From Alphaproteobacteria bacterium (lineage in GTDB: Bacteria; Pseudomonadota; Alphaproteobacteria; Rhodobacterales; Rhodobacteraceae), in the NCBI GenBank assembly GCA_030427145.1, contig JAUHWT010000013.1, positions 90,933 through 154,932 on the forward strand: DNA of 64,000 nt, written 5' to 3'. The translations under genes and the position numbers were made by a program. How positions within the stretch are numbered: the stretch's first letter is position 1; each line of letters starts with the position of its first letter. This document shows positions 37,770-46,268 of this stretch, piece after piece. The notes under the pieces were generated by a model. It worked only from the letters and a program-made list of their open reading frames with translations, ran no database searches and had not been told where the DNA came from.

Positions 37770-39086
37770 CTATCTCCCGGACCGTTCCGGTATGAGGCCA
37801 CGTGGTGCGAAGCGAAGCACGAGCAGCAGGATCAGTCCCATAAGGAACGGTCGCATATGTGCCGCACCGTCTAGCAGATGAGTTCGGAGACCGTTGTCTG
37901 CGTCCATACCTGCGGTCAGAAGGTTCATCAACCCGCTGCCGAGCGGTTCGGCCATGACCCAAACGTACCAGATCAGGAATGCGCCAAGTATTGAACCCCA
38001 GTTGTTGCCTGAACCGCCCGCGATAACCATTACCCAGATCAGGAACGTATACCGCAACGGATTGTAGGAGGAGGGCGTGAACTGTCCGTCCAGAGTGGTT
38101 AGCATCGCGCCCCCAATGCCCACCACCGCGGACCCCATCACAAAGACCTGCAAATGCCTTCGGGTTACATCCTTGCCCATTGCTTCGGCCGCATCCCGGT
38201 TGTCCCGGATGGCACGCATCATACGGCCCCAGGGCGAATGCAACGCGCGCTGCGAGAGCCACATGAGAATCCCGAGTACCGCCGCAAACAGCAGGGCGTA
38301 TTCCAGCCTGACAACAATGGCCGATGATGTCTGAACATCCGTCTCAAAACGCGCGGCGAGGTCGATGATCCACTGTTCCGCCTGAAGGTCGCGTTCGTAA
38401 GGTACGGGGCGGGGCAGGCCGGTGACATTTTTCACACCGCGCGACAGCCAGTCCTCATTTTTGATGACCGCGATGATGATCTCAGAGATGCCGAGCGTCG
38501 CAATCGCGAGGTAATCCGACCGCAAACCGAGCGCAATTTTTCCAACAATATATGCGGCCCCAGCAGCAAAGAGACCGCCGACAGGCCATCCGATCAGCAC
38601 CGGCAGACCAAGACCACCCAGATACCCTTCGGACGCTGAATTGACCGCCTCGATTGCCTCGGAGGCTGGATCGAGGAAAAAGCGCATTACCACATAGCCG
38701 GCAAAAACGATGATCAGGGTTGCTGGCCCGCGAAGCCCGGGAAGTCTTTCTCTAACAAAAAGCGCAAGTGCAATCGTGCCGACAATTACGAGAGCCGCGA
38801 GCCCAAGATTGATGCCTCCGGCGGACCATGCCGCGGGGACCGGAGGCATGGCGGTCAAAACCACACCAAGACCACCCAGGGCGGCGAAGCCCATAATACC
38901 AACGTTGAACAGGCCGGCGTATCCCCACTGGATGTTAACGCCTAAAGCCATGACCGCGGAGATCAACCCGAGGTTCAAAATCGCCAGCATCACCGTCCAG
39001 CTTTGGCCAAACCCGACGGCCAGAAGGAGTAGAGCCATCGCCGTGTAGAGCAGGGGAATGCGCCACTTGTCGAAGAAACCGCTCAT
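37770..39086 (-). CDS. livM: branched-chain amino acid ABC transporter permease LivM
   Basis: A 438-residue permease with about ten to eleven hydrophobic segments. Conserved stretches include GVNIQWGYAGLFNVGIMGF, GLRSDYLAIATLGISEIII and AIRDNRDAAEAMGKDVTRRHLQVF. It is longer than enteric LivM because of an insert between the first helices and the core. ATG 39086 overlaps the livH stop (ATGA); the open frame reaching back to 39437 lies inside livH and has no coding character. Confidence 0.9.
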   Translation of the reverse strand: MSGFFDKWRIPLLYTAMALLLLAVGFGQSWTVMLAILNLGLISAVMALGVNIQWGYAGLFNVGIMGFAALGGLGVVLTAMPPVPAAWSAGGINLGLAALVIVGTIALALFVRERLPGLRGPATLIIVFAGYVVMRFFLDPASEAIEAVNSASEGYLGGLGLPVLIGWPVGGLFAAGAAYIVGKIALGLRSDYLAIATLGISEIIIAVIKNEDWLSRGVKNVTGLPRPVPYERDLQAEQWIIDLAARFETDVQTSSAIVVRLEYALLFAAVLGILMWLSQRALHSPWGRMMRAIRDNRDAAEAMGKDVTRRHLQVFVMGSAVVGIGGAMLTTLDGQFTPSSYNPLRYTFLIWVMVIAGGSGNNWGSILGAFLIWYVWVMAEPLGSGLMNLLTAGMDADNGLRTHLLDGAAHMRPFLMGLILLLVLRFAPRGLIPERSGR

Positions 39087-40096
39087 ATCACCCGCCCCTT
39101 GAATATGCCCGTCGGCCTGACCAGCAGCACGACCACGAGGATGATGAACGACACGGCGAACTTGTAATCGGTGCCGAGAAGCTGAACGAGGCCCTCTGGT
39201 GCCATGTCGGCTGGAACTATCAGCGTGATGAAGCCCTTCCAGGCGTATGTGACCATGACCTCGGAGAAGGCAACAATGAAGCCTCCTGCTATAGCGCCCA
39301 GCGGCTGTCCAATTCCGCCAACGATCGCCGAAGCAAAAATCGGCAGGAGCAGCTGAAAATAGACGAATGGTCGGAACGATTTGTCGAGCCCGTAGAGCAC
39401 GCCGGCAATGGTCGCCAGCGCCGCTGCGAGGATCCACGTAATCCGGACGACGCGATCCGGGTTGATACCTGACAGCAGCGCAAGATCCTCGTTATCGGAA
39501 TAAGCCCGCATCGCTTTGCCGGTTCTGGTTTTTTGAAGAAACCAAAAAACGAATGCGACCACCGCAACCATGACAACCACTGTGATCAACTGGCTTGTCC
39601 GAATGGCCAGCCCCTGGTCGAGCCCCGTCAGTTCCTTGAATTCGTTGACCTTGAGTACAAACCGTTCGCCATCTGCGAACCGCTGATCTCCGGTGCCGAT
39701 GAAAATTCTTGTAATGGCGTTGTACATGAACATGACGCCAACGGAGGCCATGACGAAAACAACAGGCGCGCTGCGCTGTTTTCGATAGAACCTGTAGACC
39801 GCCCGGTCGGTGACGAGTGCTACGGCCATAGCAATCAGAATGCCGAAGGGAAGCGCGAGCAGGGCGGTCGGTAGAGGACCGAAGGACACGCCCATCGCGT
39901 GGAGGCCCCAGGTGATCATAATTGTGGCCATGGTTCCCAAAGCCATCATGTCGCCATGCGCGAAGTTGGAGAACCGCAAAACAGCGTAGATCAGGGTGAC
40001 TCCGAGTGCGCCAAGTGCCAACTGCGAGCCGTAGGATAGCGCCGGGATCAAAACAAAGTTTGAGAGCAGAACCAATGCGTTGAGGATGTCGGTCAT
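39083..40096 (-). CDS. livH: branched-chain amino acid ABC transporter permease LivH
   Basis: A 337-residue permease with about eight to nine membrane segments. LALGALGVTLIYAVLRFSNFAHGDMM near the N-terminus and MRAYSDNEDLALLSGINPDRVVRITW in the cytoplasmic loop that contacts the ATPase are the LivH hallmarks. It follows livF by nine bases and overlaps livM by four. Confidence 0.92.
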   Translation of the reverse strand: MTDILNALVLLSNFVLIPALSYGSQLALGALGVTLIYAVLRFSNFAHGDMMALGTMATIMITWGLHAMGVSFGPLPTALLALPFGILIAMAVALVTDRAVYRFYRKQRSAPVVFVMASVGVMFMYNAITRIFIGTGDQRFADGERFVLKVNEFKELTGLDQGLAIRTSQLITVVVMVAVVAFVFWFLQKTRTGKAMRAYSDNEDLALLSGINPDRVVRITWILAAALATIAGVLYGLDKSFRPFVYFQLLLPIFASAIVGGIGQPLGAIAGGFIVAFSEVMVTYAWKGFITLIVPADMAPEGLVQLLGTDYKFAVSFIILVVVLLVRPTGIFKGRVI

Positions 40097-40105
40097 TATT
40101 GTGCC

Positions 40106-40810
40106 TTAACCCCCAAGGAATGTTTTTCGAACCTCCGGATTGGCCATCAGGGCCTCTCCGGTGTCGGTGTAGCGGTTGGCCCCCTGGACGAGAACGTAAC
40201 CCTTGTCCGCGATATTGAGCGCCTGGCGCGCATTCTGCTCGACCATCAGGATAGCGATGCCAAGCGCGGCAATTTCGAGTATATTGTCAAAAAGTTCATC
40301 CATCACGATGGGAGAGACTCCCGCTGTGGGTTCATCCAGCATAAGTACCTTGGGTTGCGTCATGAGAGCGCGCCCCACAGCGACCTGTTGCCTTTGTCCC
40401 CCGGACAACTGCCCTGCGGGTTGGGAACGTTTTTCTTTCAGAATTGGAAAAAGGTCGAAAACACGGTCCATGGTGCCGGAGAAATCGTCATCACGGATAT
40501 AGGCGCCCATCTCGAGGTTTTCTTCGACGCTCATATTGACGAACACATTGTTCGTCTGCGGCACAAAGCCCATCCCGGACTGGACCCGGTCCTGCGGTGT
40601 CAGATTGGTTATGTCACGGCCGTCAAGTGTAACGCTTCCCTGCCTCAGCTTGAGCATGCCGAAGACAGCTTTCATCGCAGTGGATTTTCCCGCGCCATTG
40701 GGGCCGACGATGACGGCTATTTCCCCCTTATCGACCGCGATGGTGCAGTCATGCAGAATGTCTGCGGCACCGTAGCCGCCGGTCATGTTTGTGCCGGCAA
40801 GGAAACTCAT
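40106..40810 (-). CDS. livF: branched-chain amino acid ABC transporter ATPase LivF
   Basis: A 234-residue ATPase: Walker A VGPNGAGKSTAMKAV near residue 35, signature QLSGGQRQQVAVGRAL, Walker B VLMLDEPTAGVSP, and H-loop region MVEQNARQAL (Q in place of the usual His, as is normal for LivF). Its ATG overlaps the livG stop by four bases. It forms the LivFG motor for the LivHM channel. Confidence 0.93.
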   Translation of the reverse strand: MSFLAGTNMTGGYGAADILHDCTIAVDKGEIAVIVGPNGAGKSTAMKAVFGMLKLRQGSVTLDGRDITNLTPQDRVQSGMGFVPQTNNVFVNMSVEENLEMGAYIRDDDFSGTMDRVFDLFPILKEKRSQPAGQLSGGQRQQVAVGRALMTQPKVLMLDEPTAGVSPIVMDELFDNILEIAALGIAILMVEQNARQALNIADKGYVLVQGANRYTDTGEALMANPEVRKTFLGG

Positions 40811-41595
40811 GCGGTCACGCCCCTTTGCGGTTTGTTTTTGAGTCCCCGGCCCAGATAGGCTTCGATGACCGCCTCATTGGCCATAACCTCATCCGGCTTG
40901 CCAACGGTGAGAACCTTTCCCTCCGCCATCACAATCACCGGGTCACAGAGCCGTCCGATGAAGTCCATGTCGTGTTCAATCATGCAGAACGTATAACCCC
41001 GTTCACGGTTCAGGCGCAGAATGGCGTCTCCGATCGTATTGAGCAGTGTGCGGTTCACGCCCGCGCCCACTTCGTCGAGAAAAACGATTTTGGCGTCGAC
41101 CATCATGGTGCGTCCAAGCTCAAGCAGTTTTTTCTGACCACCGGAGAGATTCCCGGCGAGTTCGTTGGCCACATGGGAAATCTCGAGGAATTCGATCACC
41201 TCGTCGGCCTTGGCGCGAACCTCCGCTTCCCGTGCCCGCACTGTTCCGCTTTTGAACCAAGTATCCCACAGCGTCTCGCCTGGCTGGTTGTCAGGCACCA
41301 TCATCAGGTTTTCTCGGACCGTCAGTGTCGAAAACTCATGCGCGATCTGGAAGGTCCGTAACAGGCCCTGGTGAAAAAGCTCGTGTGGCGACAGTCCCGT
41401 GACATCCTCGCCATCGAGGTACACGTGACCGGATGTCGGAGTGTAGTGTCCGGCGATAACGTTGAAGAGGGTTGTTTTTCCGGCGCCGTTTGGACCGATA
41501 AGACCCGTTATCGACCCTTTGGCAATTTCGATGGAGGCACCGTCAACGGCCCTAATGCCGCCGAAATGCATGTTCAGGTTGTCGACTCGGATCAC
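40807..41595 (-). CDS. livG: branched-chain amino acid ABC transporter ATPase LivG
   Basis: A 262-residue ATPase with Walker A IGPNGAGKTTLFNVIAG near residue 33, signature NLSGGQKKLLELGRTMM, Walker B KIVFLDEVGAGVN, and H-loop MIEHDMDFI. Note Asp-Glu-Val rather than Asp-Glu-Pro in Walker B, common in this subfamily. It begins 57 bases after the binding-protein gene, with a strong hairpin between them. Confidence 0.93.
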   Translation of the reverse strand: MIRVDNLNMHFGGIRAVDGASIEIAKGSITGLIGPNGAGKTTLFNVIAGHYTPTSGHVYLDGEDVTGLSPHELFHQGLLRTFQIAHEFSTLTVRENLMMVPDNQPGETLWDTWFKSGTVRAREAEVRAKADEVIEFLEISHVANELAGNLSGGQKKLLELGRTMMVDAKIVFLDEVGAGVNRTLLNTIGDAILRLNRERGYTFCMIEHDMDFIGRLCDPVIVMAEGKVLTVGKPDEVMANEAVIEAYLGRGLKNKPQRGVTA

Positions 41596-41618
41596 TGGGT
41601 GATTTTCCCGTAATGCGG

Positions 41619-41642
41619 AACCGGCCCCAGGAGGGGCCGGTT
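41619..41642. terminator. strong hairpin between the Liv binding-protein gene and livG
   Basis: AACCGGCCCC (41619-41628), a four-base loop, and GGGGCCGGTT (41633-41642) form a perfect ten-base stem in the minus-strand transcript. No U run follows, so it may be a partial (processive) terminator or a 3-prime stabiliser that keeps binding-protein mRNA in excess over livGFHM. It starts ten bases after the binding-protein stop. Confidence 0.6.
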
Positions 41643-41652
41643 TGCAGCGTTA

Positions 41653-42828
41653 TCAGCGGTAGCCGATGTTTTTGACGGCGTTATCTTCGATCTCGTACTC
41701 GCGGTACGAGCCTGCCGCCTCGCCCGGTCCGATCAGCTCGACGCCGGATGCACCGGCATAGTCGATGTCGGTACCGGCAGCCGCCAGTTCCATGCCGCGC
41801 GCCAGATCACCAGGCAAAATGACTTCGCCCGGAGCGTTTGCCACGTCCACGATGTTGTCGCGGATAGCCGTGCGGTCGGTCGAACCGGCGGCGGCCGCAG
41901 CCAGTACGATCAGCGCGGCGGCGTCATAGCTCTCAGGCGCATAGGTCGAGGTGGGGTCAATGCCTGCGGCTTCGGCGATTTCAAAGAACTTCTCGGTTCC
42001 CTCACCCTCAGTGCCGGGAAGGGTGCCGATCACCGCGCCGTTGATGTCGTCACCAACGGAGTCGATCAGGCTCTGGCCGTACATGCCATCGGGGAAGAAG
42101 AAGCTGTCAAACGCTCCGGTGTCGATGGATGCCTGGACGATACCTACGCCACCCTGGTCGACGTAACCCGCAACAACCAGATGCTCCGCGCCGGACGCCT
42201 GAAGGGCGGCAACCTCGGCGGAATAGTCGCCTTTGCCGTCCTCGTGCGCGGCGTTGATCGCTACAGTTCCACCTTTGGCCTCATGGGCAGCGGCAATCGC
42301 GTCGGCGAGGCCCTTGCCATAGTCGTTGTTGGTGTAGGTGATGGCGATGTTGGTGATGTCACGCTCGGCAAGAATGTCGGCGATAATCTCACCCTGGCGG
42401 GCGTCGGACGGAGCCACGCGGAAGAAGTACCCGTCATCCTCGATTGTCGAGAGTGCGGGGGATGTGGCGGATGGTGACACCATGACAACACCGTTGGGAA
42501 CGGCCACGTTATTCGCAATCGCGGTGGTAACGCCCGAACAGTCGGCACCCATGATCGCGACCACGTTGTCCGAGGTGATGAGCTGTTCAGCCGCGGTCGT
42601 GGCAGCTGCGGCGTCGATACAGGTGCTGTCGCCGCGGACCACATTGTAGTTGGTCTCACCGGCCTCGGACGCTTCGGCAAAAGCGAGCTCGGCCCCGGCG
42701 GCCATGCCGGGCGTGATGGATTCCAGCGGGCCGGTAAAGCCCAGAATGATGCCTACATTGACATCCTCGGCGACGGCGGAGCCCGCTACCAGAACGGACG
42801 CGGCGGAAGCCAGAAGCAGTCTTTTCAT
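41653..42828 (-). CDS. branched-chain amino acid ABC transporter substrate-binding protein
   Basis: A 391-residue periplasmic protein of the LivJ/K type I fold. A signal peptide (KRLLLASAASVLVAGSAVA, cleavage after residue 20) is followed by VNVGIILGFTGPLESITPGM and the ligand-pocket segment SPSATSPALS. GGGAGACT precedes ATG 42828; the frame open to 42888 lies upstream of this site and does not code a signal peptide. It heads the livGFHM operon. Substrate is an amino acid, probably branched-chain; amide or polyamine use cannot be excluded. Confidence 0.9.
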   Translation of the reverse strand: MKRLLLASAASVLVAGSAVAEDVNVGIILGFTGPLESITPGMAAGAELAFAEASEAGETNYNVVRGDSTCIDAAAATTAAEQLITSDNVVAIMGADCSGVTTAIANNVAVPNGVVMVSPSATSPALSTIEDDGYFFRVAPSDARQGEIIADILAERDITNIAITYTNNDYGKGLADAIAAAHEAKGGTVAINAAHEDGKGDYSAEVAALQASGAEHLVVAGYVDQGGVGIVQASIDTGAFDSFFFPDGMYGQSLIDSVGDDINGAVIGTLPGTEGEGTEKFFEIAEAAGIDPTSTYAPESYDAAALIVLAAAAAGSTDRTAIRDNIVDVANAPGEVILPGDLARGMELAAAGTDIDYAGASGVELIGPGEAAGSYREYEIEDNAVKNIGYR

Positions 42829-42975
42829 TTTAGTCTCCCTAGAGAAACGGCAGTTATAATTTGATCGTTCCGCGACCGGCAAAGCCACCGGTAGGGAATC
42901 ATCCCAAGTACCTTATATCTTTGATTTTTTTGCGCAAGCGGCGCTGGCATCACGCGCCGGTTCAGCGGTGGTGTC

Positions 42976-42992
42976 AAAAAACCGTGCGCGGT
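42976..42992 (-). terminator. weak candidate terminator after apbC
   Basis: On the minus strand ACCG-CGCA-CGGT followed by six T residues lies about 43 bases past the apbC stop. The stem has only four pairs, so it is a weak candidate. The same 206-base gap must also hold the promoter for the Liv operon. Confidence 0.3.
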
Positions 42993-43034
42993 CAGGGGCT
43001 TGTGCCGGTGCGGACGAATAAGCCTTCCTGGGGA

Positions 43035-44114
43035 TTAAACGAGACCGCTGGAGATAAACCTTTCAGAGACCGCGCGGAACGCTTCGGCCTCTTTGCTGTC
43101 CGGGGCCGTGACAACCAACGGCGCGCCACCGTCGCCTGCCAGCCTGATCTCTATATCCAGCGGTATTTCGCCAAGGAAGGGAAGGCCGTGCTTTTCCGCA
43201 TCGGCTCTCGTACCGCCATGTCCGAAAATATGGGCCTCATGCCCGCATTCCGGACAGATATAGGCCGACATGTTCTCGATGAGCCCCAGGACCGGTGTCT
43301 TCGTTTTGTTAAACATGTCGAGTGCTTTGCGGGCATCAAGCAGGGCGACATCCTGCGGCGTAGACACGACCACCGCGCCCGTGATCTCGTATTTCTGGGA
43401 GAGGGTCAGTTGCACGTCGCCGGTGCCCGGCGGCAGATCGACGATGAGAACATCCAACTCTCCCCACTGCACCTGACCCATCATTTGCTGGAGCGCCCCC
43501 ATGAGCATCGGACCCCGCCAGACGACGGCCTCATCCTCCTTCAGCATAAGGCCGATGGACATGAACGTGACACCATGGGCACGCAGCGGCAGAATGGTTT
43601 TCCCGTCCGGCGATTTTGGCCGGTCATGCGCTCCCATCATTCTGGGCTGGCTGGGTCCGTAGATGTCGGCGTCCAGCAGGCCGACTTTTTTCCCGGCCTG
43701 CGCGAGCGCAACGGCGAGGTTCGATGCCACCGTGGACTTGCCCACGCCACCTTTGCCGGAGCCGACCGCTATAATGCGCTTAACCCCCGCCACCGGTGCA
43801 GGCCCGGAGGAGGGGGTGGGGTGACGACCAACCTTCAGGGAGGGTGCGGGTCCTTTGGGGGCAGCAGGGCCATGGGCGGTAAGGATCGCGCTGACGGTCT
43901 CGACGGAGGGAAGTGCCTTGACCGCCGCTTCCGCTTTGGCTCTGACCAATTCCATCCGGTCGGCTTCCGCAGGATCAATCTCAATTACAAATTTGACGGT
44001 TCCGCCCTCAATGGTAATGGCGCGGGCCATGTCCGCCTCGACAAGATTCTGGCCACGTCCGGGAACGGCGATTGCGCTGAGGGCTTCAATAACGGCGTCG
44101 CGGGTGACGGGCAT
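43035..44114 (-). CDS. apbC: Mrp/NBP35-type iron-sulfur carrier ATPase ApbC
   Basis: A 359-residue P-loop protein. An N-terminal MIP18/DUF59 domain (residues 1-85) is followed by a Pro-rich linker, then the deviant Walker A GSGKGGVGKSTVASNLA near residue 122, and the cluster-binding CxxC in SAYICPECGHEAH near residue 277. ApbC dimers bind and hand over [4Fe-4S] clusters. The gene is single, flanked by the Liv operon downstream and a long structured gap upstream. Confidence 0.94.
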   Translation of the reverse strand: MPVTRDAVIEALSAIAVPGRGQNLVEADMARAITIEGGTVKFVIEIDPAEADRMELVRAKAEAAVKALPSVETVSAILTAHGPAAPKGPAPSLKVGRHPTPSSGPAPVAGVKRIIAVGSGKGGVGKSTVASNLAVALAQAGKKVGLLDADIYGPSQPRMMGAHDRPKSPDGKTILPLRAHGVTFMSIGLMLKEDEAVVWRGPMLMGALQQMMGQVQWGELDVLIVDLPPGTGDVQLTLSQKYEITGAVVVSTPQDVALLDARKALDMFNKTKTPVLGLIENMSAYICPECGHEAHIFGHGGTRADAEKHGLPFLGEIPLDIEIRLAGDGGAPLVVTAPDSKEAEAFRAVSERFISSGLV

Positions 44115-44296
44115 GTGTTTTCCTTGGTGCAGGCTGTTTCAGAAGTTGCCCTTTAGATCATGTGAGCAGGCCCAATGAGCAAGGTGTTTTTAACCATTTT
44201 TGACTTTTTCAGCTTGCCGGTTGCGTTTGCGAAGTGTACTTGCGACCTGCTTCACATAACCTTCACAATGCTGACAGGTCTTAGCTAATCTATTTA

Positions 44297-44311
44297 TTAA
44301 CAGAGGGTTAA
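44297..44311 (+). promoter_or_regulatory. CtrA-type binding site (TTAA-N7-TTAA)
   Basis: TTAA (44297-44300), seven bases, TTAA (44308-44311) is an exact match to the full alphaproteobacterial CtrA consensus. In Rhodobacterales CtrA controls motility, gene-transfer-agent and late functions. A chance match is possible, but its place in a long gap next to a strong hairpin raises its value. Confidence 0.5.
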
Positions 44312-44337
44312 CTGCCATGCATAAGGTGCATGGCAGT
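44311..44337 (+). terminator. perfect 11-base inverted repeat (terminator-like or operator)
   Basis: ACTGCCATGCA (44311-44321), loop TAAGG, TGCATGGCAGT (44327-44337), then CTT. The stem starts within the last base of the CtrA-type box. It could end an upstream transcript or serve as a dimer binding site. No long U run is present. Confidence 0.4.
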
Positions 44338-44634
44338 CTTGAGCATTCAGGTAGTTGTGGGAAATCCGATCCAGGCTATATTGCACTGCAACAGATCGAC
44401 GCAGGTATGGATGCAACTGTTCCGGTCGGTCTGGAGAGGCAACGGCACCTCGCGGAAAAAGGTTACCCGCACGCGGTAACCCGAAACCACCGTCGAAGGT
44501 CGAGGCCACAAAACGAGTAGTTCGCTGTCTGTCGAAAGCGGCAGTGATGGATTTGGTGGATGTCCGCGGTTGGATCATTCGCCGTGTACCGCCTGGTTGG
44601 ATTTCCCGCCCGGCAACTGTTGAGGATTAAAAAG

Positions 44635-44847
44635 ATGGCTTACGCATCCCACACTGCAACTGAAACCACACTGATCAAAGGTCAGGGTTTTGTCGAGCGT
44701 CTGGTAAAAGCTTTCGCTGATTACCGTGAATATAGCCGTACCTACAATGAACTGAATTCGCTGTCCGATCGCGAACTTCAGGATCTGGGCATCAGCCGCG
44801 TCTCCATTCGTGACGTTGCCTACGGCGCTGTCTACGGCGAGAAATAA
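44635..44847 (+). CDS. DUF1127 (YjiS-like) microprotein
   Basis: A 70-residue protein. The C-terminal DUF1127 block is complete: YRTYNELNSLSDRELQDLGISRVSIRDVAYGAVYG. Such arginine/aspartate-containing microproteins are abundant in alphaproteobacteria and have been tied to RNA metabolism and stress in Rhodobacter. GAGGATT precedes ATG 44635; the longer frame from 44560 has no binding site. A set of GC-rich hairpins follows the stop. Confidence 0.87.
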   Translation: MAYASHTATETTLIKGQGFVERLVKAFADYREYSRTYNELNSLSDRELQDLGISRVSIRDVAYGAVYGEK

Positions 44848-44855
44848 TGCTGGCC

Positions 44856-44877
44856 ACGCCTGCCGAACGGCAGGTGT
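44856..44877 (+). terminator. hairpin just after the DUF1127 stop
   Basis: ACGCCTGCC (44856-44864), loop GAAC, GGCAGGTGT (44869-44877) gives a nine-pair stem eight bases past the stop. Further stems follow: GCGGGT/ACCCGC (44885-44908 region) and the one at 44922. No U tract follows this first hairpin, so the array may be a stable 3-prime RNA rather than a simple terminator. Confidence 0.45.
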
Positions 44878-44921
44878 CACGGGCGCGGGTCCCGGCTTTT
44901 AACCCGCCGCTTCCTTCGTAG

Positions 44922-44943
44922 CACCGGCCCCATGTGGCCGGTG
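44922..44943. terminator. candidate bidirectional terminator between DUF1127 gene and TRAP operon
   Basis: CACCGGCC (44922-44929), a six-base loop and GGCCGGTG (44936-44943) form an eight-pair stem followed by a partly T-rich stretch. It lies between two convergent genes, ten bases from the dctM stop, so it could serve both strands. Confidence 0.5.
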
Positions 44944-44952
44944 TTGTGCGTT

Positions 44953-46266
44953 TCAGCCCCCTGGTCTTTGGCGGATGTTGTCCGGCAGCCATGTCGCCAG
45001 GTCCGGAACGGCGATCAGGATGAACACCATCAGCACCATGATCAGAAACATGGGTATCGCCGCCCTGGCTATGAAATTCATCTCGTGGCCCGTCATGCCC
45101 TGCATCACGAAGAGATTGAAGCCAATCGGAGGCGTGATCTGAGCCATCTCGACGACCACCACGATAAAGATGCCAAACCAGATCATGTCTATTCCCGCAT
45201 CCCGGATCATTGGTTCGACCACCGCCATGGTTAGAACCACGGAAGAAATACCGTCGAGAAAACACCCCAAAATGATATAGAACACCAAAAGAGCCATCAG
45301 CAGCTCAAACCGGCTGAGTTCCAGCCCCGCGATCAGATTGGCCAGCCCACGCGGCAGCCCGGTGAAGCCCATCGCCAGTGACAGGAAAGCAGCACCAGCA
45401 AGAATTAGTGCAATCATTGCCGACGTACGTGTCGCGCCCATGAGACTGGCGCTAAACGTCCGCCAGTTGAGCGAGCCCTGCGATGCGGCCAGGACCAGCC
45501 CACCCAGAACCCCGAACGCCGCCGCTTCCGTCGCCGTGGCAAAGCCGAGATACATGGATCCGATCACCACCGTGATCAGAAGAATAACCGGGATCAGAAA
45601 CCTCGAATTTTTGACCTTGTCCGCGAAACTTAATCCCGCCTCCCTGTCCGGCGCCCAGTCGGATGCGGTTTTGGAATAAATCGCGACATAGCCCATGAAC
45701 ATCGCCGCCAGAACTATCCCTGGGATCACTCCGGCGAAGAACAGTTTCGTGATGCTTTCATTGATTGTCACACCATAAACGATCAGGGTCAGGGATGGCG
45801 GGATCATCAGTCCAAGCGTAGCCGCTCCGGTAAGGGTACCTACCACCATCTTCTCGGGGTAGTTTCTTCGGCGGAGTTCCGGGATCGACATCTTGCCCAC
45901 GGTCGTCAGGGTCGCGGCGGAAGACCCGGAAACCGCCGCAAAAATCGTGCAGCCCACAATATTGGTATGCACCAGCCCCCCTGGAAGCCCGGCCATCCAT
46001 GGCGCCAGGCCCCGAAACATGTCTTCTGACAGTCGCGTTCTGAACAGGATTTCCCCCATCCAAATAAACAGGGGCAGGGCGGTCAGGGTCCACGAGGATG
46101 ACGCCGACCAGATGGTCGTGATCATCACGTCGCCAACGGGCCGGTTGGTGAACAGTTCCATGCCGAACCAGGCAACTCCCATCAGCGCAAGTCCGACCCA
46201 GACCCCGGTCCCGAGCAGCAGAAACAAAACAAACAGGAAGAGCATGATGATGGAGAGATCGCCCAT
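44953..46266 (-). CDS. TRAP transporter large permease (DctM family)
   Basis: A 437-residue protein with about 12 to 13 membrane segments. GAATLGLMIPPSLTLIVYG near residue 165 and QITPPIGFNLFVMQGMTG near residue 375 are the duplicated half-motifs of the elevator-type sodium-coupled TRAP permease. It follows the small permease by two bases and is the last gene of the DadA-TRAP operon. Confidence 0.92.
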   Translation of the reverse strand: MGDLSIIMLFLFVLFLLLGTGVWVGLALMGVAWFGMELFTNRPVGDVMITTIWSASSSWTLTALPLFIWMGEILFRTRLSEDMFRGLAPWMAGLPGGLVHTNIVGCTIFAAVSGSSAATLTTVGKMSIPELRRRNYPEKMVVGTLTGAATLGLMIPPSLTLIVYGVTINESITKLFFAGVIPGIVLAAMFMGYVAIYSKTASDWAPDREAGLSFADKVKNSRFLIPVILLITVVIGSMYLGFATATEAAAFGVLGGLVLAASQGSLNWRTFSASLMGATRTSAMIALILAGAAFLSLAMGFTGLPRGLANLIAGLELSRFELLMALLVFYIILGCFLDGISSVVLTMAVVEPMIRDAGIDMIWFGIFIVVVVEMAQITPPIGFNLFVMQGMTGHEMNFIARAAIPMFLIMVLMVFILIAVPDLATWLPDNIRQRPGG

Positions 46267-46268
46267 GA

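Larger units (their letters stand above)
44115..44634. other. 520-base intergenic region with regulatory structure, no clear gene
   Basis: This gap separates divergent apbC and the DUF1127 gene. It holds a perfect CtrA-type box (44297-44311), an 11-base perfect hairpin (44311-44337), and a second hairpin GGTTACC/GGTAACC (44461-44467 with 44475-44481). Open frames here have no binding site or motif. A small RNA ending at the first hairpin, or a long 5-prime leader of the DUF1127 mRNA, would fit. Confidence 0.5.

Noticed and set aside
39087..39437. N-terminal extension of livM by 117 codons.
   Set aside because: It lies within livH in another frame and has low-complexity Arg/His composition; ATG 39086 gives the normal ATGA overlap.
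42861..44156. Plus-strand open frame of 431 codons over apbC.
   Set aside because: Antisense shadow of apbC, whose P-loop and CxxC motifs are clear. The product has no recognisable domain.
44317..44520. 67-codon ORF in the DUF1127 leader.
   Set aside because: Starts within the perfect hairpin, no Shine-Dalgarno, composition unlike a protein; better explained as structured leader.
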